DNA of 64,000 nt from Macrostomum hystrix. Its lineage: Eukaryota; Platyhelminthes; Macrostomidae. Position numbers and translations under genes: made by a program. The notes under the pieces were generated by a model. The model did not search any database and was not told the DNA's origin. It saw only the letters and a program-made list of their open reading frames with translations. Where the stretch lies: assembly GCA_950097015.1 (NCBI GenBank), contig CATNEN010000003.1, positions 7,404,001-7,468,000 of the forward strand, in the 5' to 3' direction. Positions 1 through 12,800 of this stretch are shown piece by piece. Within the stretch, counting starts at the first letter, position 1. Each line of letters begins with the position of its first letter.

Positions 1-459
1 CTGGTGCTGTCGAGTGGCCGCCTGCTCGCAGCTAAGTCATCCGCACCTAAGGGTCGCCGCTCCCCTTCCCACCTCCTCGGCAAGCTCTGGACAGTCCGTA
101 CCCGAACCCCGACTACCCGTCTGCTGTCTGCTCGACGGTAACGAAATTACAACACATACATAAAGACACGGCACATACCGCTGTGTATATCTGCCATAAT
201 TGTTTCACTATCAGACAATTTTGGGCGATGGACGTAATAGGCGTAAATTGTCACAAGAAATTTAATAACGCCAGTTTTACTTACAGTGATATTTACTTCA
301 ATACTTTACAGTGTTTTACTTCAATCTGCTGTGATTGGTAGAACTTTTCTGGCTAGGCTAACATTAAATTTTATTGAAATATGCCCTTCAATTTTGAGTT
401 GTATTTTATAAACATTTAGTCGCAGCGTTTCTCTTCCTTTCACTCGAATCATGTTGCAG
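1..459 (+). other. Intron of the upstream polycystin-like gene, part unassigned
   Basis: This is the sequence before the first recognisable exon, whose acceptor ends at 459. The first 140 bases are GC-richer than the AT-rich remainder, but no family is recognisable in any frame. It is read as intron because the exon at 460 starts inside a codon and aligns with an internal exon of the downstream paralogue. Confidence 0.5.
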
Positions 460-995
460 ACAAATTCGACTTCACACAGTTCATTAACGGAGCTGGCAAC
501 CTCGGCATGGTATTCTTCTTTGTCTACATGATATTAGTGTCATTTATTATGGTGAACTTCTTTGTCACCATTGTCATCGAGGCGTTTACAGTTGTTAGGC
601 TAGACTGGCAACTGGAAGCGAATGAGTTTGAAATTCTAGACTACGTTGTGGCCCAACTCAAATCAATCTGCGGTATGAGGTCGGCAAGCTATCTGGACCA
701 CGTGGATCAACTTGGGGTGAAATTCTGTTACATAAATGGTATGAACTTTTCAGAGTGTTTTAATCGATTCGCATCTCAATAGATTCTAATACGATCGGCT
801 ATATGGATGTTGACTGAGCAAATTGTGTATTCCGTTCATGCAGAGACCAATAGTCCGGAGCAGAACGCGCAAGATTTATTGGACAGACTTACCGAATTAG
901 AAATATTCATCAGTACGGCGGCGGTTGCTGCGCCAAACGCTGACACTGCTACTAATGACAATGGGAAAATGCGAAACATAATCAACACGGAATAA
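460..995 (+). CDS. Polycystin-1-like protein, last two exons (partial gene)
   Basis: Two exons, 460-738 and 844-995 (stop TAA), form the C-terminus of a gene whose body lies left of the window. The donor GTATGA at 739 and an acceptor ending at 843 keep the phase (one base left over). The first exon encodes K-F-D-F-T followed by the last hydrophobic segment of the polycystin channel (GMVFFFVYMILVSFIMVNFF) and then a cytoplasmic helix. The second encodes a short acidic, Leu-rich tail that may form a coiled coil. Exon sizes, phases and sequence match the last two exons of the complete gene ending at 22486, so the two are tandem paralogues in the same orientation. The family acts as a membrane receptor-channel subunit, often with polycystin-2. 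No disabling change is visible in the part seen. Confidence 0.85.
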
Positions 996-1213
996 CATGC
1001 CGTTTTGAAAAGTGGCAGTTGAAAGTTTGTAACAAACAATTATTTACAATGGAATCATGATAGAAACTTTTTCCTCGATAGCGTTTTCTCTATTTCAATT
1101 CAGTTTATACTTAAGTATAATCTTATTTATATGGGATGTTTTAGACCAGGAGTAAGAATTTAATTCTTCTGGAACTTCTGGTGGTCGGGATTTTGATCTT
1201 AGAGTTTTTCAGC

Positions 1214-1219
1214 AATAAA
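1214..1219 (+). terminator. Polyadenylation signal of the upstream polycystin-like gene
   Basis: The hexamer AATAAA lies 219 bases after the stop codon at 993-995, a normal 3' UTR spacing, in AT-rich sequence. Confidence 0.5.
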
Positions 1220-3889
1220 CTTTAAGCAATTACAGCTGTGTCTCTGTTAATATTTCGTCTAGGACTCTAGGAAACCACAAACTGGCCTGTGAGAAATTGC
1301 GCACTGTAAGACTAAAAAAATGGCTTATGAAAACAGAACGTGTCCAAAACTGTTCAAAATTTCAAAAGCCTATCAGCTGATGACAAAATTGTGTATTTAA
1401 TGACACAGGAAAGCACAGAATTAACAGAAAGTTTTGTGGACTCCATAGAAAGCATAATTAAAGCTAGATAAAAAAGCCACTGCCCTGAGGCCCATAGTTA
1501 GAATGCTCGATTATAGTTTAAGTTTTGTTTTTTTTAATTTGATCGCAACTCGCAAAAACACAATAGTTTTTCTCCTTTCGGGATTTCAGATTTCAGTTTT
1601 GATCTCAGTCAGTCTTAATTTTCTCTTTAAATTTCAATATTTTTTTTGTTTTAATGCCTTTGTTTACAAATTTCAAATATTTTATTCACCCAAAATTAAT
1701 ATTAGACATGAGCACTACTGTTTTTCTATCGTTTTTTAAATTGAATTGTTTAGCCTTGTTACCAACATCAAATAAACAAAAAATCAGCACCCAATCGGCG
1801 TGCGCACTGCAATAAGAATAATAATAATAATCTGGCCAAAACTATTTTGGAACCACTATTCTTATCTAGTTCGCATCTATTTTATAGAGAATTCGTTTCT
1901 TTAGTGATGGCTTCTTTAAAAATTTTTTTACATATTTTCTTATATTTCCCTATCGATTATATCTATCTTAATTGCCTAATTCTTTTCGCATGAATATACG
2001 AGCAATATATACAAAACTGTTTTTACTCTTAATACGCCTTTGAGTAGCAAAACTTTGGTTTTCACTCTGCCTAAAATTCTGCCCCGCAAGTAACTTTTTG
2101 GATGTACTCATTCAATCTTTTTTATTTTCTCTAATTTATATTAGCCTTGAAAAGCTTAAACTAAGTATAACAAAATGAAATACACTGTCTATATACGGTT
2201 GGAAGCTTGTTTTCATAGCAAGAAAACAAACTACAAAACCAATATGTCTTCAACTTAACCTTAGTTGCATTGCGACCTGCTTTGCCTCTTTTTAGCTATT
2301 TTATTAGATCTTGACTTTGGTCGAGTGATATTTTAAAATTAAGCATGATCACTAAATAAAATATTAAATGAACAATAGTATCAGACGCATCATCGTTAAA
2401 TTAAAGGCGCGTTTGGCCTGTCGTCTCTTTTCACTCTGTCCTAAATTACGAGATTTCACTCGTGAATTTTCTGCTTAATTTGGTGAAACAATAGGATCAT
2501 TTTTTTTAATTTCGACAAAATTTGTAAAAAATTTCTGCTGTCTTAAGTTAGAAGACTGATGCGAGTTGTCCAATTGGTTGTTGCAACACTACAATTAGTT
2601 TAGCGTTTGGGACGATACTGACTCTACTGCCAGGATCTACTGGCAAAGGAAAATATCATTTTCACAACTCAAGCAATGCCGCGCTTCAGCAGGAGCAACT
2701 TCAGTGATAAATAGAGAAAAACAGTTCTAATTGTTTGAACAGCGTGATAGCGCATGTTCTTTGCCACCATTCAAATAGACAGGTATAGCAAATAGAAATA
2801 GCAAATAGACAGGTAATGATTTTGCGAATTTAACTCTATGTAAAGTTCAATTTTTGACTGACTATAATGAACTTTGTGGAGTAACCAAATTCTTTGCAAT
2901 TAGGTAAGGACTAATATAAAATGTTAAAGCATCAAAAAGTCGTTTGATTTGACTACCGTTAAATCCGAGACTATTCTGTCTTTTTCTGCTTGCCCAGTGC
3001 ATCACAGACAGACACAGGCTGTTATTTTTAAGGCAAGATTCAGGCACAAGTTACTCGCTGGTTGCTTGAAAAGGCAGCTTTACGAGCGCAAAGTGTCTCA
3101 GAATTCTGGTTGTGAGGCCATGGTAACAGAAAAAGGGTGTTCAGGAAGGCAAACAAACAGCTGGAAGTGTTGCGCGCCTCAGATGCCTGGTTGGCCAAGA
3201 TGATGAAGTGAGCGCTTCACAAGCGGCATCGATTCTGAGTCTTTTTTCTTTTGTCTAAAAAGAAACAATGCTCAGGTCTCAGGAGCGTTTCTAGATGCGT
3301 CGCTGGCAAACACGAGCTCTCGCGCAATCAATCACCCGCCTTCCCAAGGCCAACATTCCCGCTCTTGCAGTTGGCAGCTACCTTTGCCTCTTAACCTTCC
3401 GGATGCCTCAAACAAGCAACCAGCCTTGTTGCCCCTCCTCATTCTCAATTGTATGGCAGCATAAGCTGAAATGCTTTGGCCGGTGCGATGTGGCAAAAGT
3501 TTCGGAATGAGTGGCACGCCGCCTGTTGACTAGAGGGAGACAAACTATTGTTGAGAAACTTTCAAGATCAGACCAGGGTGCTCAGGAGGGAAGAGAAGTG
3601 CTGGCGGCGCTTTGCTTGGCTGCTCTCCGCATCGTCTTCCACTGCTTTGCATTGTCTAGCGCCCCAGCGACTCCCAAAGCGATTTCTCTCCGCATCCCCT
3701 TTCTACTGACGCTTTGCCCAATGCAGTTTTGTTTTACGCTGCTTATCCCGGTTGCTATGGCACTCGTATGAAGAGAGATCTGTTGGTTGGGAATGGATGG
3801 AGTCAACTGAGGATATAATCGAGCTATCTTTCCACTGAGACGAGCTTAAAGAAAAATTCCGACATAGAAAGTGTAGGACCTAATATCAA
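1220..3889. other. Intergenic stretch between two tandem polycystin-like genes
   Basis: The stretch is AT-rich to about 2900. From about 2990 to 3770 it is more GC-rich, with short open frames on both strands that match no family I recognise and share no splice logic. It must contain the promoter of the gene starting at 3890, but I see no TATA box that I would defend. Confidence 0.4.
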
Positions 3890-6800
3890 ATGAGGCATAA
3901 AATGCAGCTTCATGTTTTTGTTGAAATAGTCACCTTTGTTTTAATTGTAATTGATTTAGCCGAGTGTCAAGGTAGGTTGTTATGATTTATTAGTCTGTTG
4001 ATAAAGTCAGAAATGGCCAAAGAACCAAGTTTATACACGTAATTCTCGCACAAAACTTGTTCAAGTCCCGGGTTCGACTTACTTGCAGGCCTTCAAAGCG
4101 TCGGTTGCAAGTTGACCAACAGCACGGCTACGCAGCGCTCGTTTCGCGTTAATCCCGGAGTTCTAGGCGGCTCCGAAGTGCCTGCAGCTGCCGACCCGGC
4201 CACCTGCGTAGCCAAGTGCATCGAAGTGCCCACTGCAACACGGTACAGGTGAGCAAATATTAATAGTACGTCATCTGGTAGCGCTCGAAAATACCATGCA
4301 GTTAGAAGTACATTGACGGCAGTCCGCTAAATGATGTGACCCCTAACTGACGAAAAACCCCTCAGCACTTCATCTTTGGGACTCAATAACTGCGACGTCG
4401 TAGCTCATTTGCACGGAGTCGCCAAACTTTATGTTTACCTGTTCATTTCTTAAGGAGTGAGATTGAGCAGCTACACGCTAGTATAGTTATTTTTAATTCA
4501 GTACCTCATTTGCGCTAACGCCATCGCGCGCAAATTCTAATTCAGTTTTTCTGGAATCTACACGTCGCTATGCTTCTGTGGCTACAATGCGCCCACCAAC
4601 AATGCCACCGGATGCAGCGAGACGTGCCCCTCCGAGGCTCAGTGCCGCGTCGTGTCTTGGAACTCCCAGCTGATGCTTTATCCCATTGCGGCAAGCACAG
4701 AGCCCACCAAGCTAGAATTAAGAGTCACTAAAGGTACGAAATCGTTGTACGAATAATTTTTTCTTCGATTACATACTCGTAATTGTATAAATTATTATTA
4801 TAATTAATTACACGCGACAAAATCGCTATTGCGTGGCGTACGAGTATCTGAAGTTTGTGTACTGCTATTGAGTTGCATGGACGCCTGACTATCGTCACAG
4901 TCAGTCATTTCAGTATTTACCGAAATGTATTGCTTCACCCGTTATCAGAGTACCCACCCAAGGATCTAAGGCCCGTTGAGACGTAAATGCATTTGAAGTT
5001 AATTGTTTCTGAAAAGACCTCGTTCTTTTATTCGTAACATCCGATCCTTTATTTGAGAATCGCCAAATGATAGCACAATAAAATATAGTTTGTAAATATC
5101 TATTAGCAGTAATCATAAATTTCACCTACCCTAATTGGGCCAGATGTGCAGCCGACAGCACAGCCGCAGCTATTGCGCGGCGCATCAAAGGCTGCGTACA
5201 GCTGTTCAGTCCATGAACGGACTGGGTGACGCCACACCCACCCTCAATTACTCCAGCTGATACCGCTACCCATTTATCAGATGGGTGAACTGAAGCAATG
5301 CAGAGTGAAGTGTCTTTCTAAAGGACACAGATTGTCCCAGTGGAATTGGGAATCGAACCCCCGACCTGTGGGTCTTAAGTCATGACGCTATAACAACTAA
5401 GCCACAACGCATTACAAGGCTGCCAACCATTTTTTACATTTACCCAAATAGGGTACATCCAAGCGTATAAGCATCGTTTTGTGACAGAGTAGAACCGCAG
5501 CCAGCGAGAGGCAATTCTGCTCATTTTAATGACTTATGAGCACGAAAGCCTACAGATTACCGTACTTGAGCACATAATTATACAGATGTGTTTATCTGTT
5601 ATATACTTTTGTATACACTGCTTGTGGCATCATCAAAATTTTACCAGTTCATCAGTAGACTATATGTTGGGATAATGGGTCGAACTATTGTCGGACGTAT
5701 CTGCAATCCAAGCCTAACCTACTCCAATACACCAATAAGTGCGAACTTTGCATTAGAGGGCATCACTTTTTGCTTGTTTTATCAAGTCTAAAAGGCATTC
5801 AGTTTAGTTATTTAGTAATTTTTTCCTCTCAAATGCTCCTACAAAAACTGCACGGCCAAGGAAAACGACAACACCCCAGTATAAATAGGAGTAATGCTAA
5901 TCATTTTTCTATTTGCAGTACCGACCGGATCGAATGGCGAGCAAGCGGTGCAGGACCGGATGTCTGCCTTCATCACTTCGGACTTAACCAACGGATTCAC
6001 TGGCAGAATTTTGGACCACGATCCTCACCTGACAACCGGAGCGTCTACCTCATCTGTGTTGCTGGATTTGCCTATTTCCGTATCGAATTTCACCGATATT
6101 TTGCCAAGACCTACTCACTCGGGTGAGTGTATGCCTTTGCTTGTAATCATGATTGCGAGCGATGGCACATCATTTGGTGACACTAGACCAGCAGCCAGCG
6201 AAGAGGCAATTCTGCCCACTTCGCTGACTCCTGAGCACATACGCACACCGCTCACACAGATGTGTAAATCTGCCCTGACTTTTTCATCGCCAGGCAGTGT
6301 ACACACTCATTGTGCCTTGGAGGTTGGCTGTCAAGGGCATAAATGGCATGACAAGTTCCCAAACCTTCTCTCCGTGGCTGAACCATAAATGAATGTTGCT
6401 TTGCCGCGTAATCGAGCTTATGGACTTTTGTCGAGGCAAACACGTTAACCGCTCTGCCCGCCACCGACCCCCGACTCAACTTATAGCTTGAGATTGGTAG
6501 TTAGTATGTGAACCGGGGAGAAACAAAATGTGTCTTTGGGCAATTAAAATTTCATTATCAAGTAGTGGCTTCTCTAGGCAATGGATATTGGAACGATGCC
6601 TTCTATCTGTCCTTGCATATGATTCTCAAATAATACAGGCAGTCGTTATGTGCTACACGCGGTGTCAAATTCAAGTCAGGTGGAGCTTCAAAAGACCAAT
6701 GTCACCCGAACCTATCAGCGCCTATTTGGGGCCCAGTTGGTCGTGGATTATCGAGGAAACCAGTACGGCGCCGTCTCTAAAGGCTCCGAGGTGGCAGTGG

Positions 6801-9800
6801 TGGCAAGCATTAACCTTGGCACCAACAAGACTGCAACGGTAGACTTTGGAAATGGCGATATTAAACCCATCACTAACTTCGTCGGTAAGATTTTTAGAGT
6901 ATAATGTACAGGTTGAATTTAGGAACAATTTCATGCTCCAAAAATGCAATCACGCCAATATCGCAAGCTCAAACTCATATAGTAACTATGTCATTGTCTC
7001 GTGTTAATAGCTCAGATTAGAACCGATACTAGCCATCTTTTTCAAGATTTTAGTGCTGTTCTGCAAAGAATTACCAGCAGATAGCAAATGCAGCGACATT
7101 TGTCTTTTAGCTTTCCTTGGATATTTTTTTATCTTACCAATTCTTCAACGAATTCCAGAACCAATGGCCCGCACTTTTCGAAAGCTGCGCATGGGTGAAT
7201 ATGAAGGCAATGGCACCTTGCGATTAAGGCTAGCCAACTCTGGATCGCCGCTAATTCTGCTCCGCGAGTTTGATTTCAAACAGGCGACGACAATCACTCA
7301 GGTCCACTTTCATACGTTCGCGGCGTCTGGCTTTCAAGTTGAGGTAGGCTGCACCTTAAATAATAATTGCTGGAGGGCTTCGAGCAAATGGCACATCATT
7401 TGGTGACACTAGACCCGCAACCAGCGAGGAGGCAATTCTGCTCATTTCGCTGACTCCTGAACACACACGCACTCAAATACGTACGCAGACACACGCTCAC
7501 ACATGTGTGTACACAGGTGTGCCCCTGTCTTTCTAATCGATAGACGGTGTACACTCTCACTGTGCCTTGGAGGTTGGTCCACAATGGACCAAGTCCCCAA
7601 GCTAATGGGCACCCGAAATTAATGAGACTCGCCGCGGAATCGAGCTCTGCAGAGACCTTGGTGCGAGAGGCAATCACGTTAACGGCTCTGCCACTCACTC
7701 TGCAATAATAATAATAAATAACTTGAACCTTAGTTGATGTCTAATTTATCTCGTCAACTTTGCAGAATTTTCTAACTATCCTATTTCATCTTTTTTGTTA
7801 CTCCAGGTACTTCACTACAGACCAATGTGCTCTAACGTGACGGTCTACTGCTATTACAGCAACTTGTGCATTCCAGTGACGGGCAAATGCACGGGGAGTG
7901 TCCGAGCAAGTTCTTGCACAGGTAGCAACAGATGGAGTGCAGTGTCAGGCGCCTGCGTCAATCCAAGCACTGGTCAAGCGAACCGCAGCACTGTGCCACT
8001 CTTCGCCGGTAACTATCAACTGATCAGGAGTGTAGTCATCACTGCTGTTTCTGGCTTCAATCTTGTGAACTTAAACAGCTCCAATTACCTGGAGGTGTTG
8101 CCAGGTGACATCATCGGGATCAAAGACTCCACCGAAAGCCTCTCCGAAAAGGTTGGTGCCACATCCGACGTGGCAAGTGCCGCGGATGCCGGAGGAGTCC
8201 TGACGGTGTCGCCAGTTGTTGCACCGAGTGGAGACCTGGCAGTTCAGCTGTTTGGGTTTAGGCAGAGCAGGGTTTTTCTGTCCACTGTGTACAATGATAG
8301 CGCCTGCTTAAATTGGACTTTGCCCGCGTGCTCCAACGACCGCAACTACACAATCCAGCTGAATATTGAAAATGCCACGACTGTAAACAAGACTGTCATA
8401 GTGCAGGTACCCATTTCAGAAGCCACAGTTGTGGCCAGCACACTATTGTGTAAGTAAACTTAGCGAAATTTTCAGGAATGTCACTTCTTACTCGAAACCT
8501 CGATTTACCAAACATATTATTCACTTTAGCCCGATCTGGTGTACATGTTGCATTCGAAGTGCAGAGTCATCCAGGTAGCAGGCCGACATACGCGTGCAAT
8601 TTCTCTGATGGCAGTCTGGATTTGCAGACGGTGAGCAAGAGCTTCAGTCACGTGTACACGGTCGACGGAATGTTTAGCACTAGGTGTGTAGCAACAAACC
8701 TGATATCAACGCAACAACTGCCCGCGGTAAGTAGAGCTATTTAACGTAAACGTTCAGCTCAAATCTCTATTTCGCCTATTATATACAAGCATTGGTAAAA
8801 TGAGTCCTCAATGCTAAAATAATTTCAGCTAACCATATCAATTGAGCACCCACTGAGCCAAAGCTCTGTGTCCATCGATTGCACTGATGCACTCCTGATT
8901 CTTCCCAACTCTACGGCAATCAAAACCTTCTACTTTAACTACACTGGGCCTTCCAATGTCATTCCAAGCAACGTCCATCTCGACTATTACATCATCAACG
9001 TTGCCAACGTGTCAAGTCGGTTCGCCTGGACTTCTCTGCGGTCATATTATTCTGAAAGTCGGCACTTTACATACGGCGAATTCGACATCAACGGAACACT
9101 CTGGAATCGCGTGTCGAATTTCAGCTTCCAGTGTCACGTGACTGTTCAGGAAAAGATCCTCAACCCGCGACTCGTCTCGAGCACCAGATTGGGACTCACG
9201 GATCAAACAATCGGGTTCGTTTTCACCGTCGACTGGGGCTCAGATTACCGACTCGAAGTGAACTTCGGTGACGGCCGCGTCGAAAATCTTACCGTCAGCG
9301 GCCGTCAACACACCGTGCTGTTGAATCACACGTACATGACGTCCGCGAACTTCACCATCACCGCTCGAGTCACCAACAAGGTGAGCTCTGAGACCATCAC
9401 AATGGACGGGACTACCATTGAAATTCTGCTCGTCCCGTTCGGCTTTGCCATCGCGTCGCTGACAACCAGCTTGATAGACATGCGATCATCAAACAGCACG
9501 AACCCGGGCTTCATTCTGTGTGCCAGCGCAAACTACACCTCGCAGCCCAATCTGTATCTAGGCGATGTCACCATTGACAAGGGCGACGGAAGTGCGGCGA
9601 CTGGACCCACTCGAATTACCAACTGCAATGCTGGGAGCACTGCTCAAACCACGGCCTGCACGAGCATCGATCCGGGACTCATTTTCTGCTACTTGTTCCC
9701 GACACAGACGTACTCCTGGACTGGAAACTTCACGGCCACAGTGACAGTCGCCAAGCCGATCGGGTCCCAGACGATCAAGCAGAATGTCTCGATCTTTGCA

Positions 9801-12800
9801 CTGATTGTCGGACTGCAGTTGCGTGCTGTTCCCCATCCCGATGTCGCTGCTGACTTGAGAATGTCCGTGGGAGCTGCTCTGAAAATCTTCCCGAAGAACC
9901 GACCTGTCACATTCACTGCCTCGATGCAGTTCGGAACTGGTCCGAATTTCAAGTACTTCTGGGACTTTGGCGACGGCAGTAGCATGCAATCCAGCAGCAG
10001 TTCTGTCAGCCATCAGTACGCAAAGGATGGGAAGCACATCATCAGTGTGAATGCCTCACACAGCTTTAGCAAAGCCTCTGCGTCTACAAACATCACAGTT
10101 TATCGACCTGTGGACCAGCTCGCGATCGGAGCTGACCTGACATCGTCGATGATGCAACCGTATGAGGTGTTTGTCGACCTCGGAATGCTTCCCGATGAGG
10201 CGTGCTTCATCGCCGACTTCAGCGCATTCGGAGGCAAGGTGTCTGCCAACCAGAGCGCTCATGTGTTTGGAAGTGCCACTGCATGCCAAACTCTTTCACC
10301 TGTGAAAGATCAGTACAGAACAATGTACTGGGACAATGCCTTGTCGCAAGAGTATCTCAGACTATATCAGGCGTCGCTGACTGGTCCAGTGTCTCCAATC
10401 ATCCGCTTCATCAAAAACTTTACTTACTTTGATCAGCAGACTGTTCGGCTGCTCGGCTACAACAAGTACTCGATGCAGGAGACCTCATTTTACCTGGTCG
10501 TATCCAAGGGCCCCTGCTCAAAGCCGAAGCTTAATCTGTCATACGCGATGCCGGATCCGAGATTTTCGAGAGACCAACTGCTAGTCTTCAATCCGTATCT
10601 CAGTGTGAACTGTTACAATAACAGCGTCGAGATCAAGTGGAAAGTCGACACGTACAACAACGCCACCGGATCATGGGATGACTATATGCCTAGCCTGAAA
10701 GCCTTTCATCAGACTTATCCCAGTCACGTGAACTATGTTGTCCTTGACGACAGGCTCATATCGGGGATCATGTTTCAAGGAACGAACGACCAGCTGAAGA
10801 CGTTCACCGTTTATCCGTTCGCGTTCAAAATTCACTCATCTTACAGGATAACAGTTCAGGCTACGATGACTGAGGAGCCAGCGTTGAATGCAACCGACTC
10901 CATTGTGGTCAACATCTACAAGGCACCGCTACGACCATGTGTCAACTACAAAGTGTACGACCAAGAGCTCTCAAGGTGGTATAGCTTGAGCAGTCCTGCT
11001 CAGAGTAAGTTCGGGTTCGAGGTTGAGTTCGATGCCGGCTGCAGCGTCAACCCAAATAAATTTGGTCTTGCTGGAGAGTTCAGCAACTGGGACTTTCAGT
11101 TCTACTGCAACCGGGAGTGTGAGGGCGACTTGGTGTTCGGCCCGAATGCTTCGTACAGCTTCGACAACCAGCCAAAGAATGTGTGTAATAGAACCTTATT
11201 GAATGGTCAAGTGGCGCACAATTTAACCTGCTTTAGTTTAGATCCGCTATTGACCAAGCATTATCTTGCGAGAGTTGTGAAGAGTGACTGGAACTATACA
11301 AACCCAGCTGGTAAAATGAACTATATCTACTCAATTGCGGACTTCAAAGCATGGAAGGACGATGCTGAGGGCGCCCAGAAGATGAAAAGATACTTGTATT
11401 ACATGACAAGCCAGCGCTCCGACTCGCCGCTTATCCTGAACACTCTGACTGCATTCGAGAAGGAGACGCACAGCATCTATGTTGTTGTGCGCGACAGAAA
11501 TGATCCGCTGATGGATCCGCAGATTGCTAAGGTTGTCGTCACCTTGACAACAGGAATGCCACCCATCATAAACGACATGTAAGCCTTGTGCGTCCAATTA
11601 AATGTAAATGCTGTCTACTTAGTCTCCGTGTTTCATTTTCAGATGCATAAGCAATTGTCACAAGAGCGTTGTACAAATCAGGAAGATTAATGGACAGCCA
11701 TGCGAGGATCAGGCAATCAACATAAACACAAACATTCCAATCAAATTTCAAACCTCGATAGAAAATTACATTCCTGGCGCCGTGTTTCACTTTCGCTGGC
11801 AAATGTCCGACCTGAAGACACCAATTCGCTCCTGCCCTAGCGATCTGTCACAGAACTCAGTGCTGAGTGGACTCGATCACCTCGAAGCAGATGTCAATAA
11901 GCCCGACTGGAGTCTAATTGGTAGGATTTAAGCAAAGGGGCTTTTCTATTTTGATTAAACATTTTCGCTTTCATAATAAATATAAAGGAATTAGGTATTG
12001 AACGCTCTGTTACATAGTTCCAAAAAATGCATACTGGTTTCTCTTTTTAGACGGACAACAGTGCGCCAGCACAGGTAATTAAACGTTCTGTTAGATTCAT
12101 CCAGGACGAAAAAAGTGAGAATTTGAGCTCCCATTGAAATGTAATTCAATTTTCAGGAATCTACTCTCCAGGATTAGCTATAGATGGTACCAACTGCCTG
12201 CCCGCGGCAACCGATGGTATTTTCATTCTTAGAATTAAGTCGTATCGTGACGGTTCCGCCTACAACTACGGTTTCAAGCTGCTTTACCTGATGATTAACC
12301 GGGCCCCCGACATCAGCATGCTGTCTGTCCGAGCCTTTCCCGAGGTTGGCGAAGCGCTGAACACCAAATTTCAGTTCACTTGCAGCGGTGCAACAGATAG
12401 CGACAACCCGCTAACGTACAACATTGGCTATAGTCAGGTGGAGAATCCTAGCAGCCCCGATGATTGCATACCTATTGAAATAGGTAATATGATACTAAAA
12501 AGTTGTCTAGTTGCTGCCTTAGAAATAAAAAAATTATTTTGTTTTACCGTTATGTTTCAGGCTCTACCGAATGCAAACTCAGCCAAGCGGCTATGCTTCC
12601 TCCTGGACCTGATGCCCGAAATAATCAACTTACAGTCTGCATTCAAGTATTCGACGGAGCTATGTCATCGTCGTTCTACAAGGCCTCGCTGGTGCAGGTC
12701 AGGGCCCGAACAGTAAGCATGGACGAGATCAGCAAGGGCAGCATTATAAATAGCATTGAAGGTGGGGCGTACAGTGGCAACGCCCGCCAAATGGGAGCTT

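Noticed and set aside
2949-3806. Cluster of short frames on both strands between the polycystin genes
   Set aside because: No shared family, no splice logic, and similar density on both strands; kept only as unassigned GC-richer intergenic sequence.
5894-6388. A 164-residue frame continuing past exon 4 of the polycystin gene
   Set aside because: The part after the GTGAGT donor at 6123 is intron and SINE sequence; only 5919-6122 fits the phases.
7396-7698. A 100-residue minus-strand frame
   Set aside because: It lies wholly within a SINE copy and is not kept open in the other copies.
10056-10289. Antisense frames within polycystin exon 9
   Set aside because: Shadows of a long, strongly biased coding exon.
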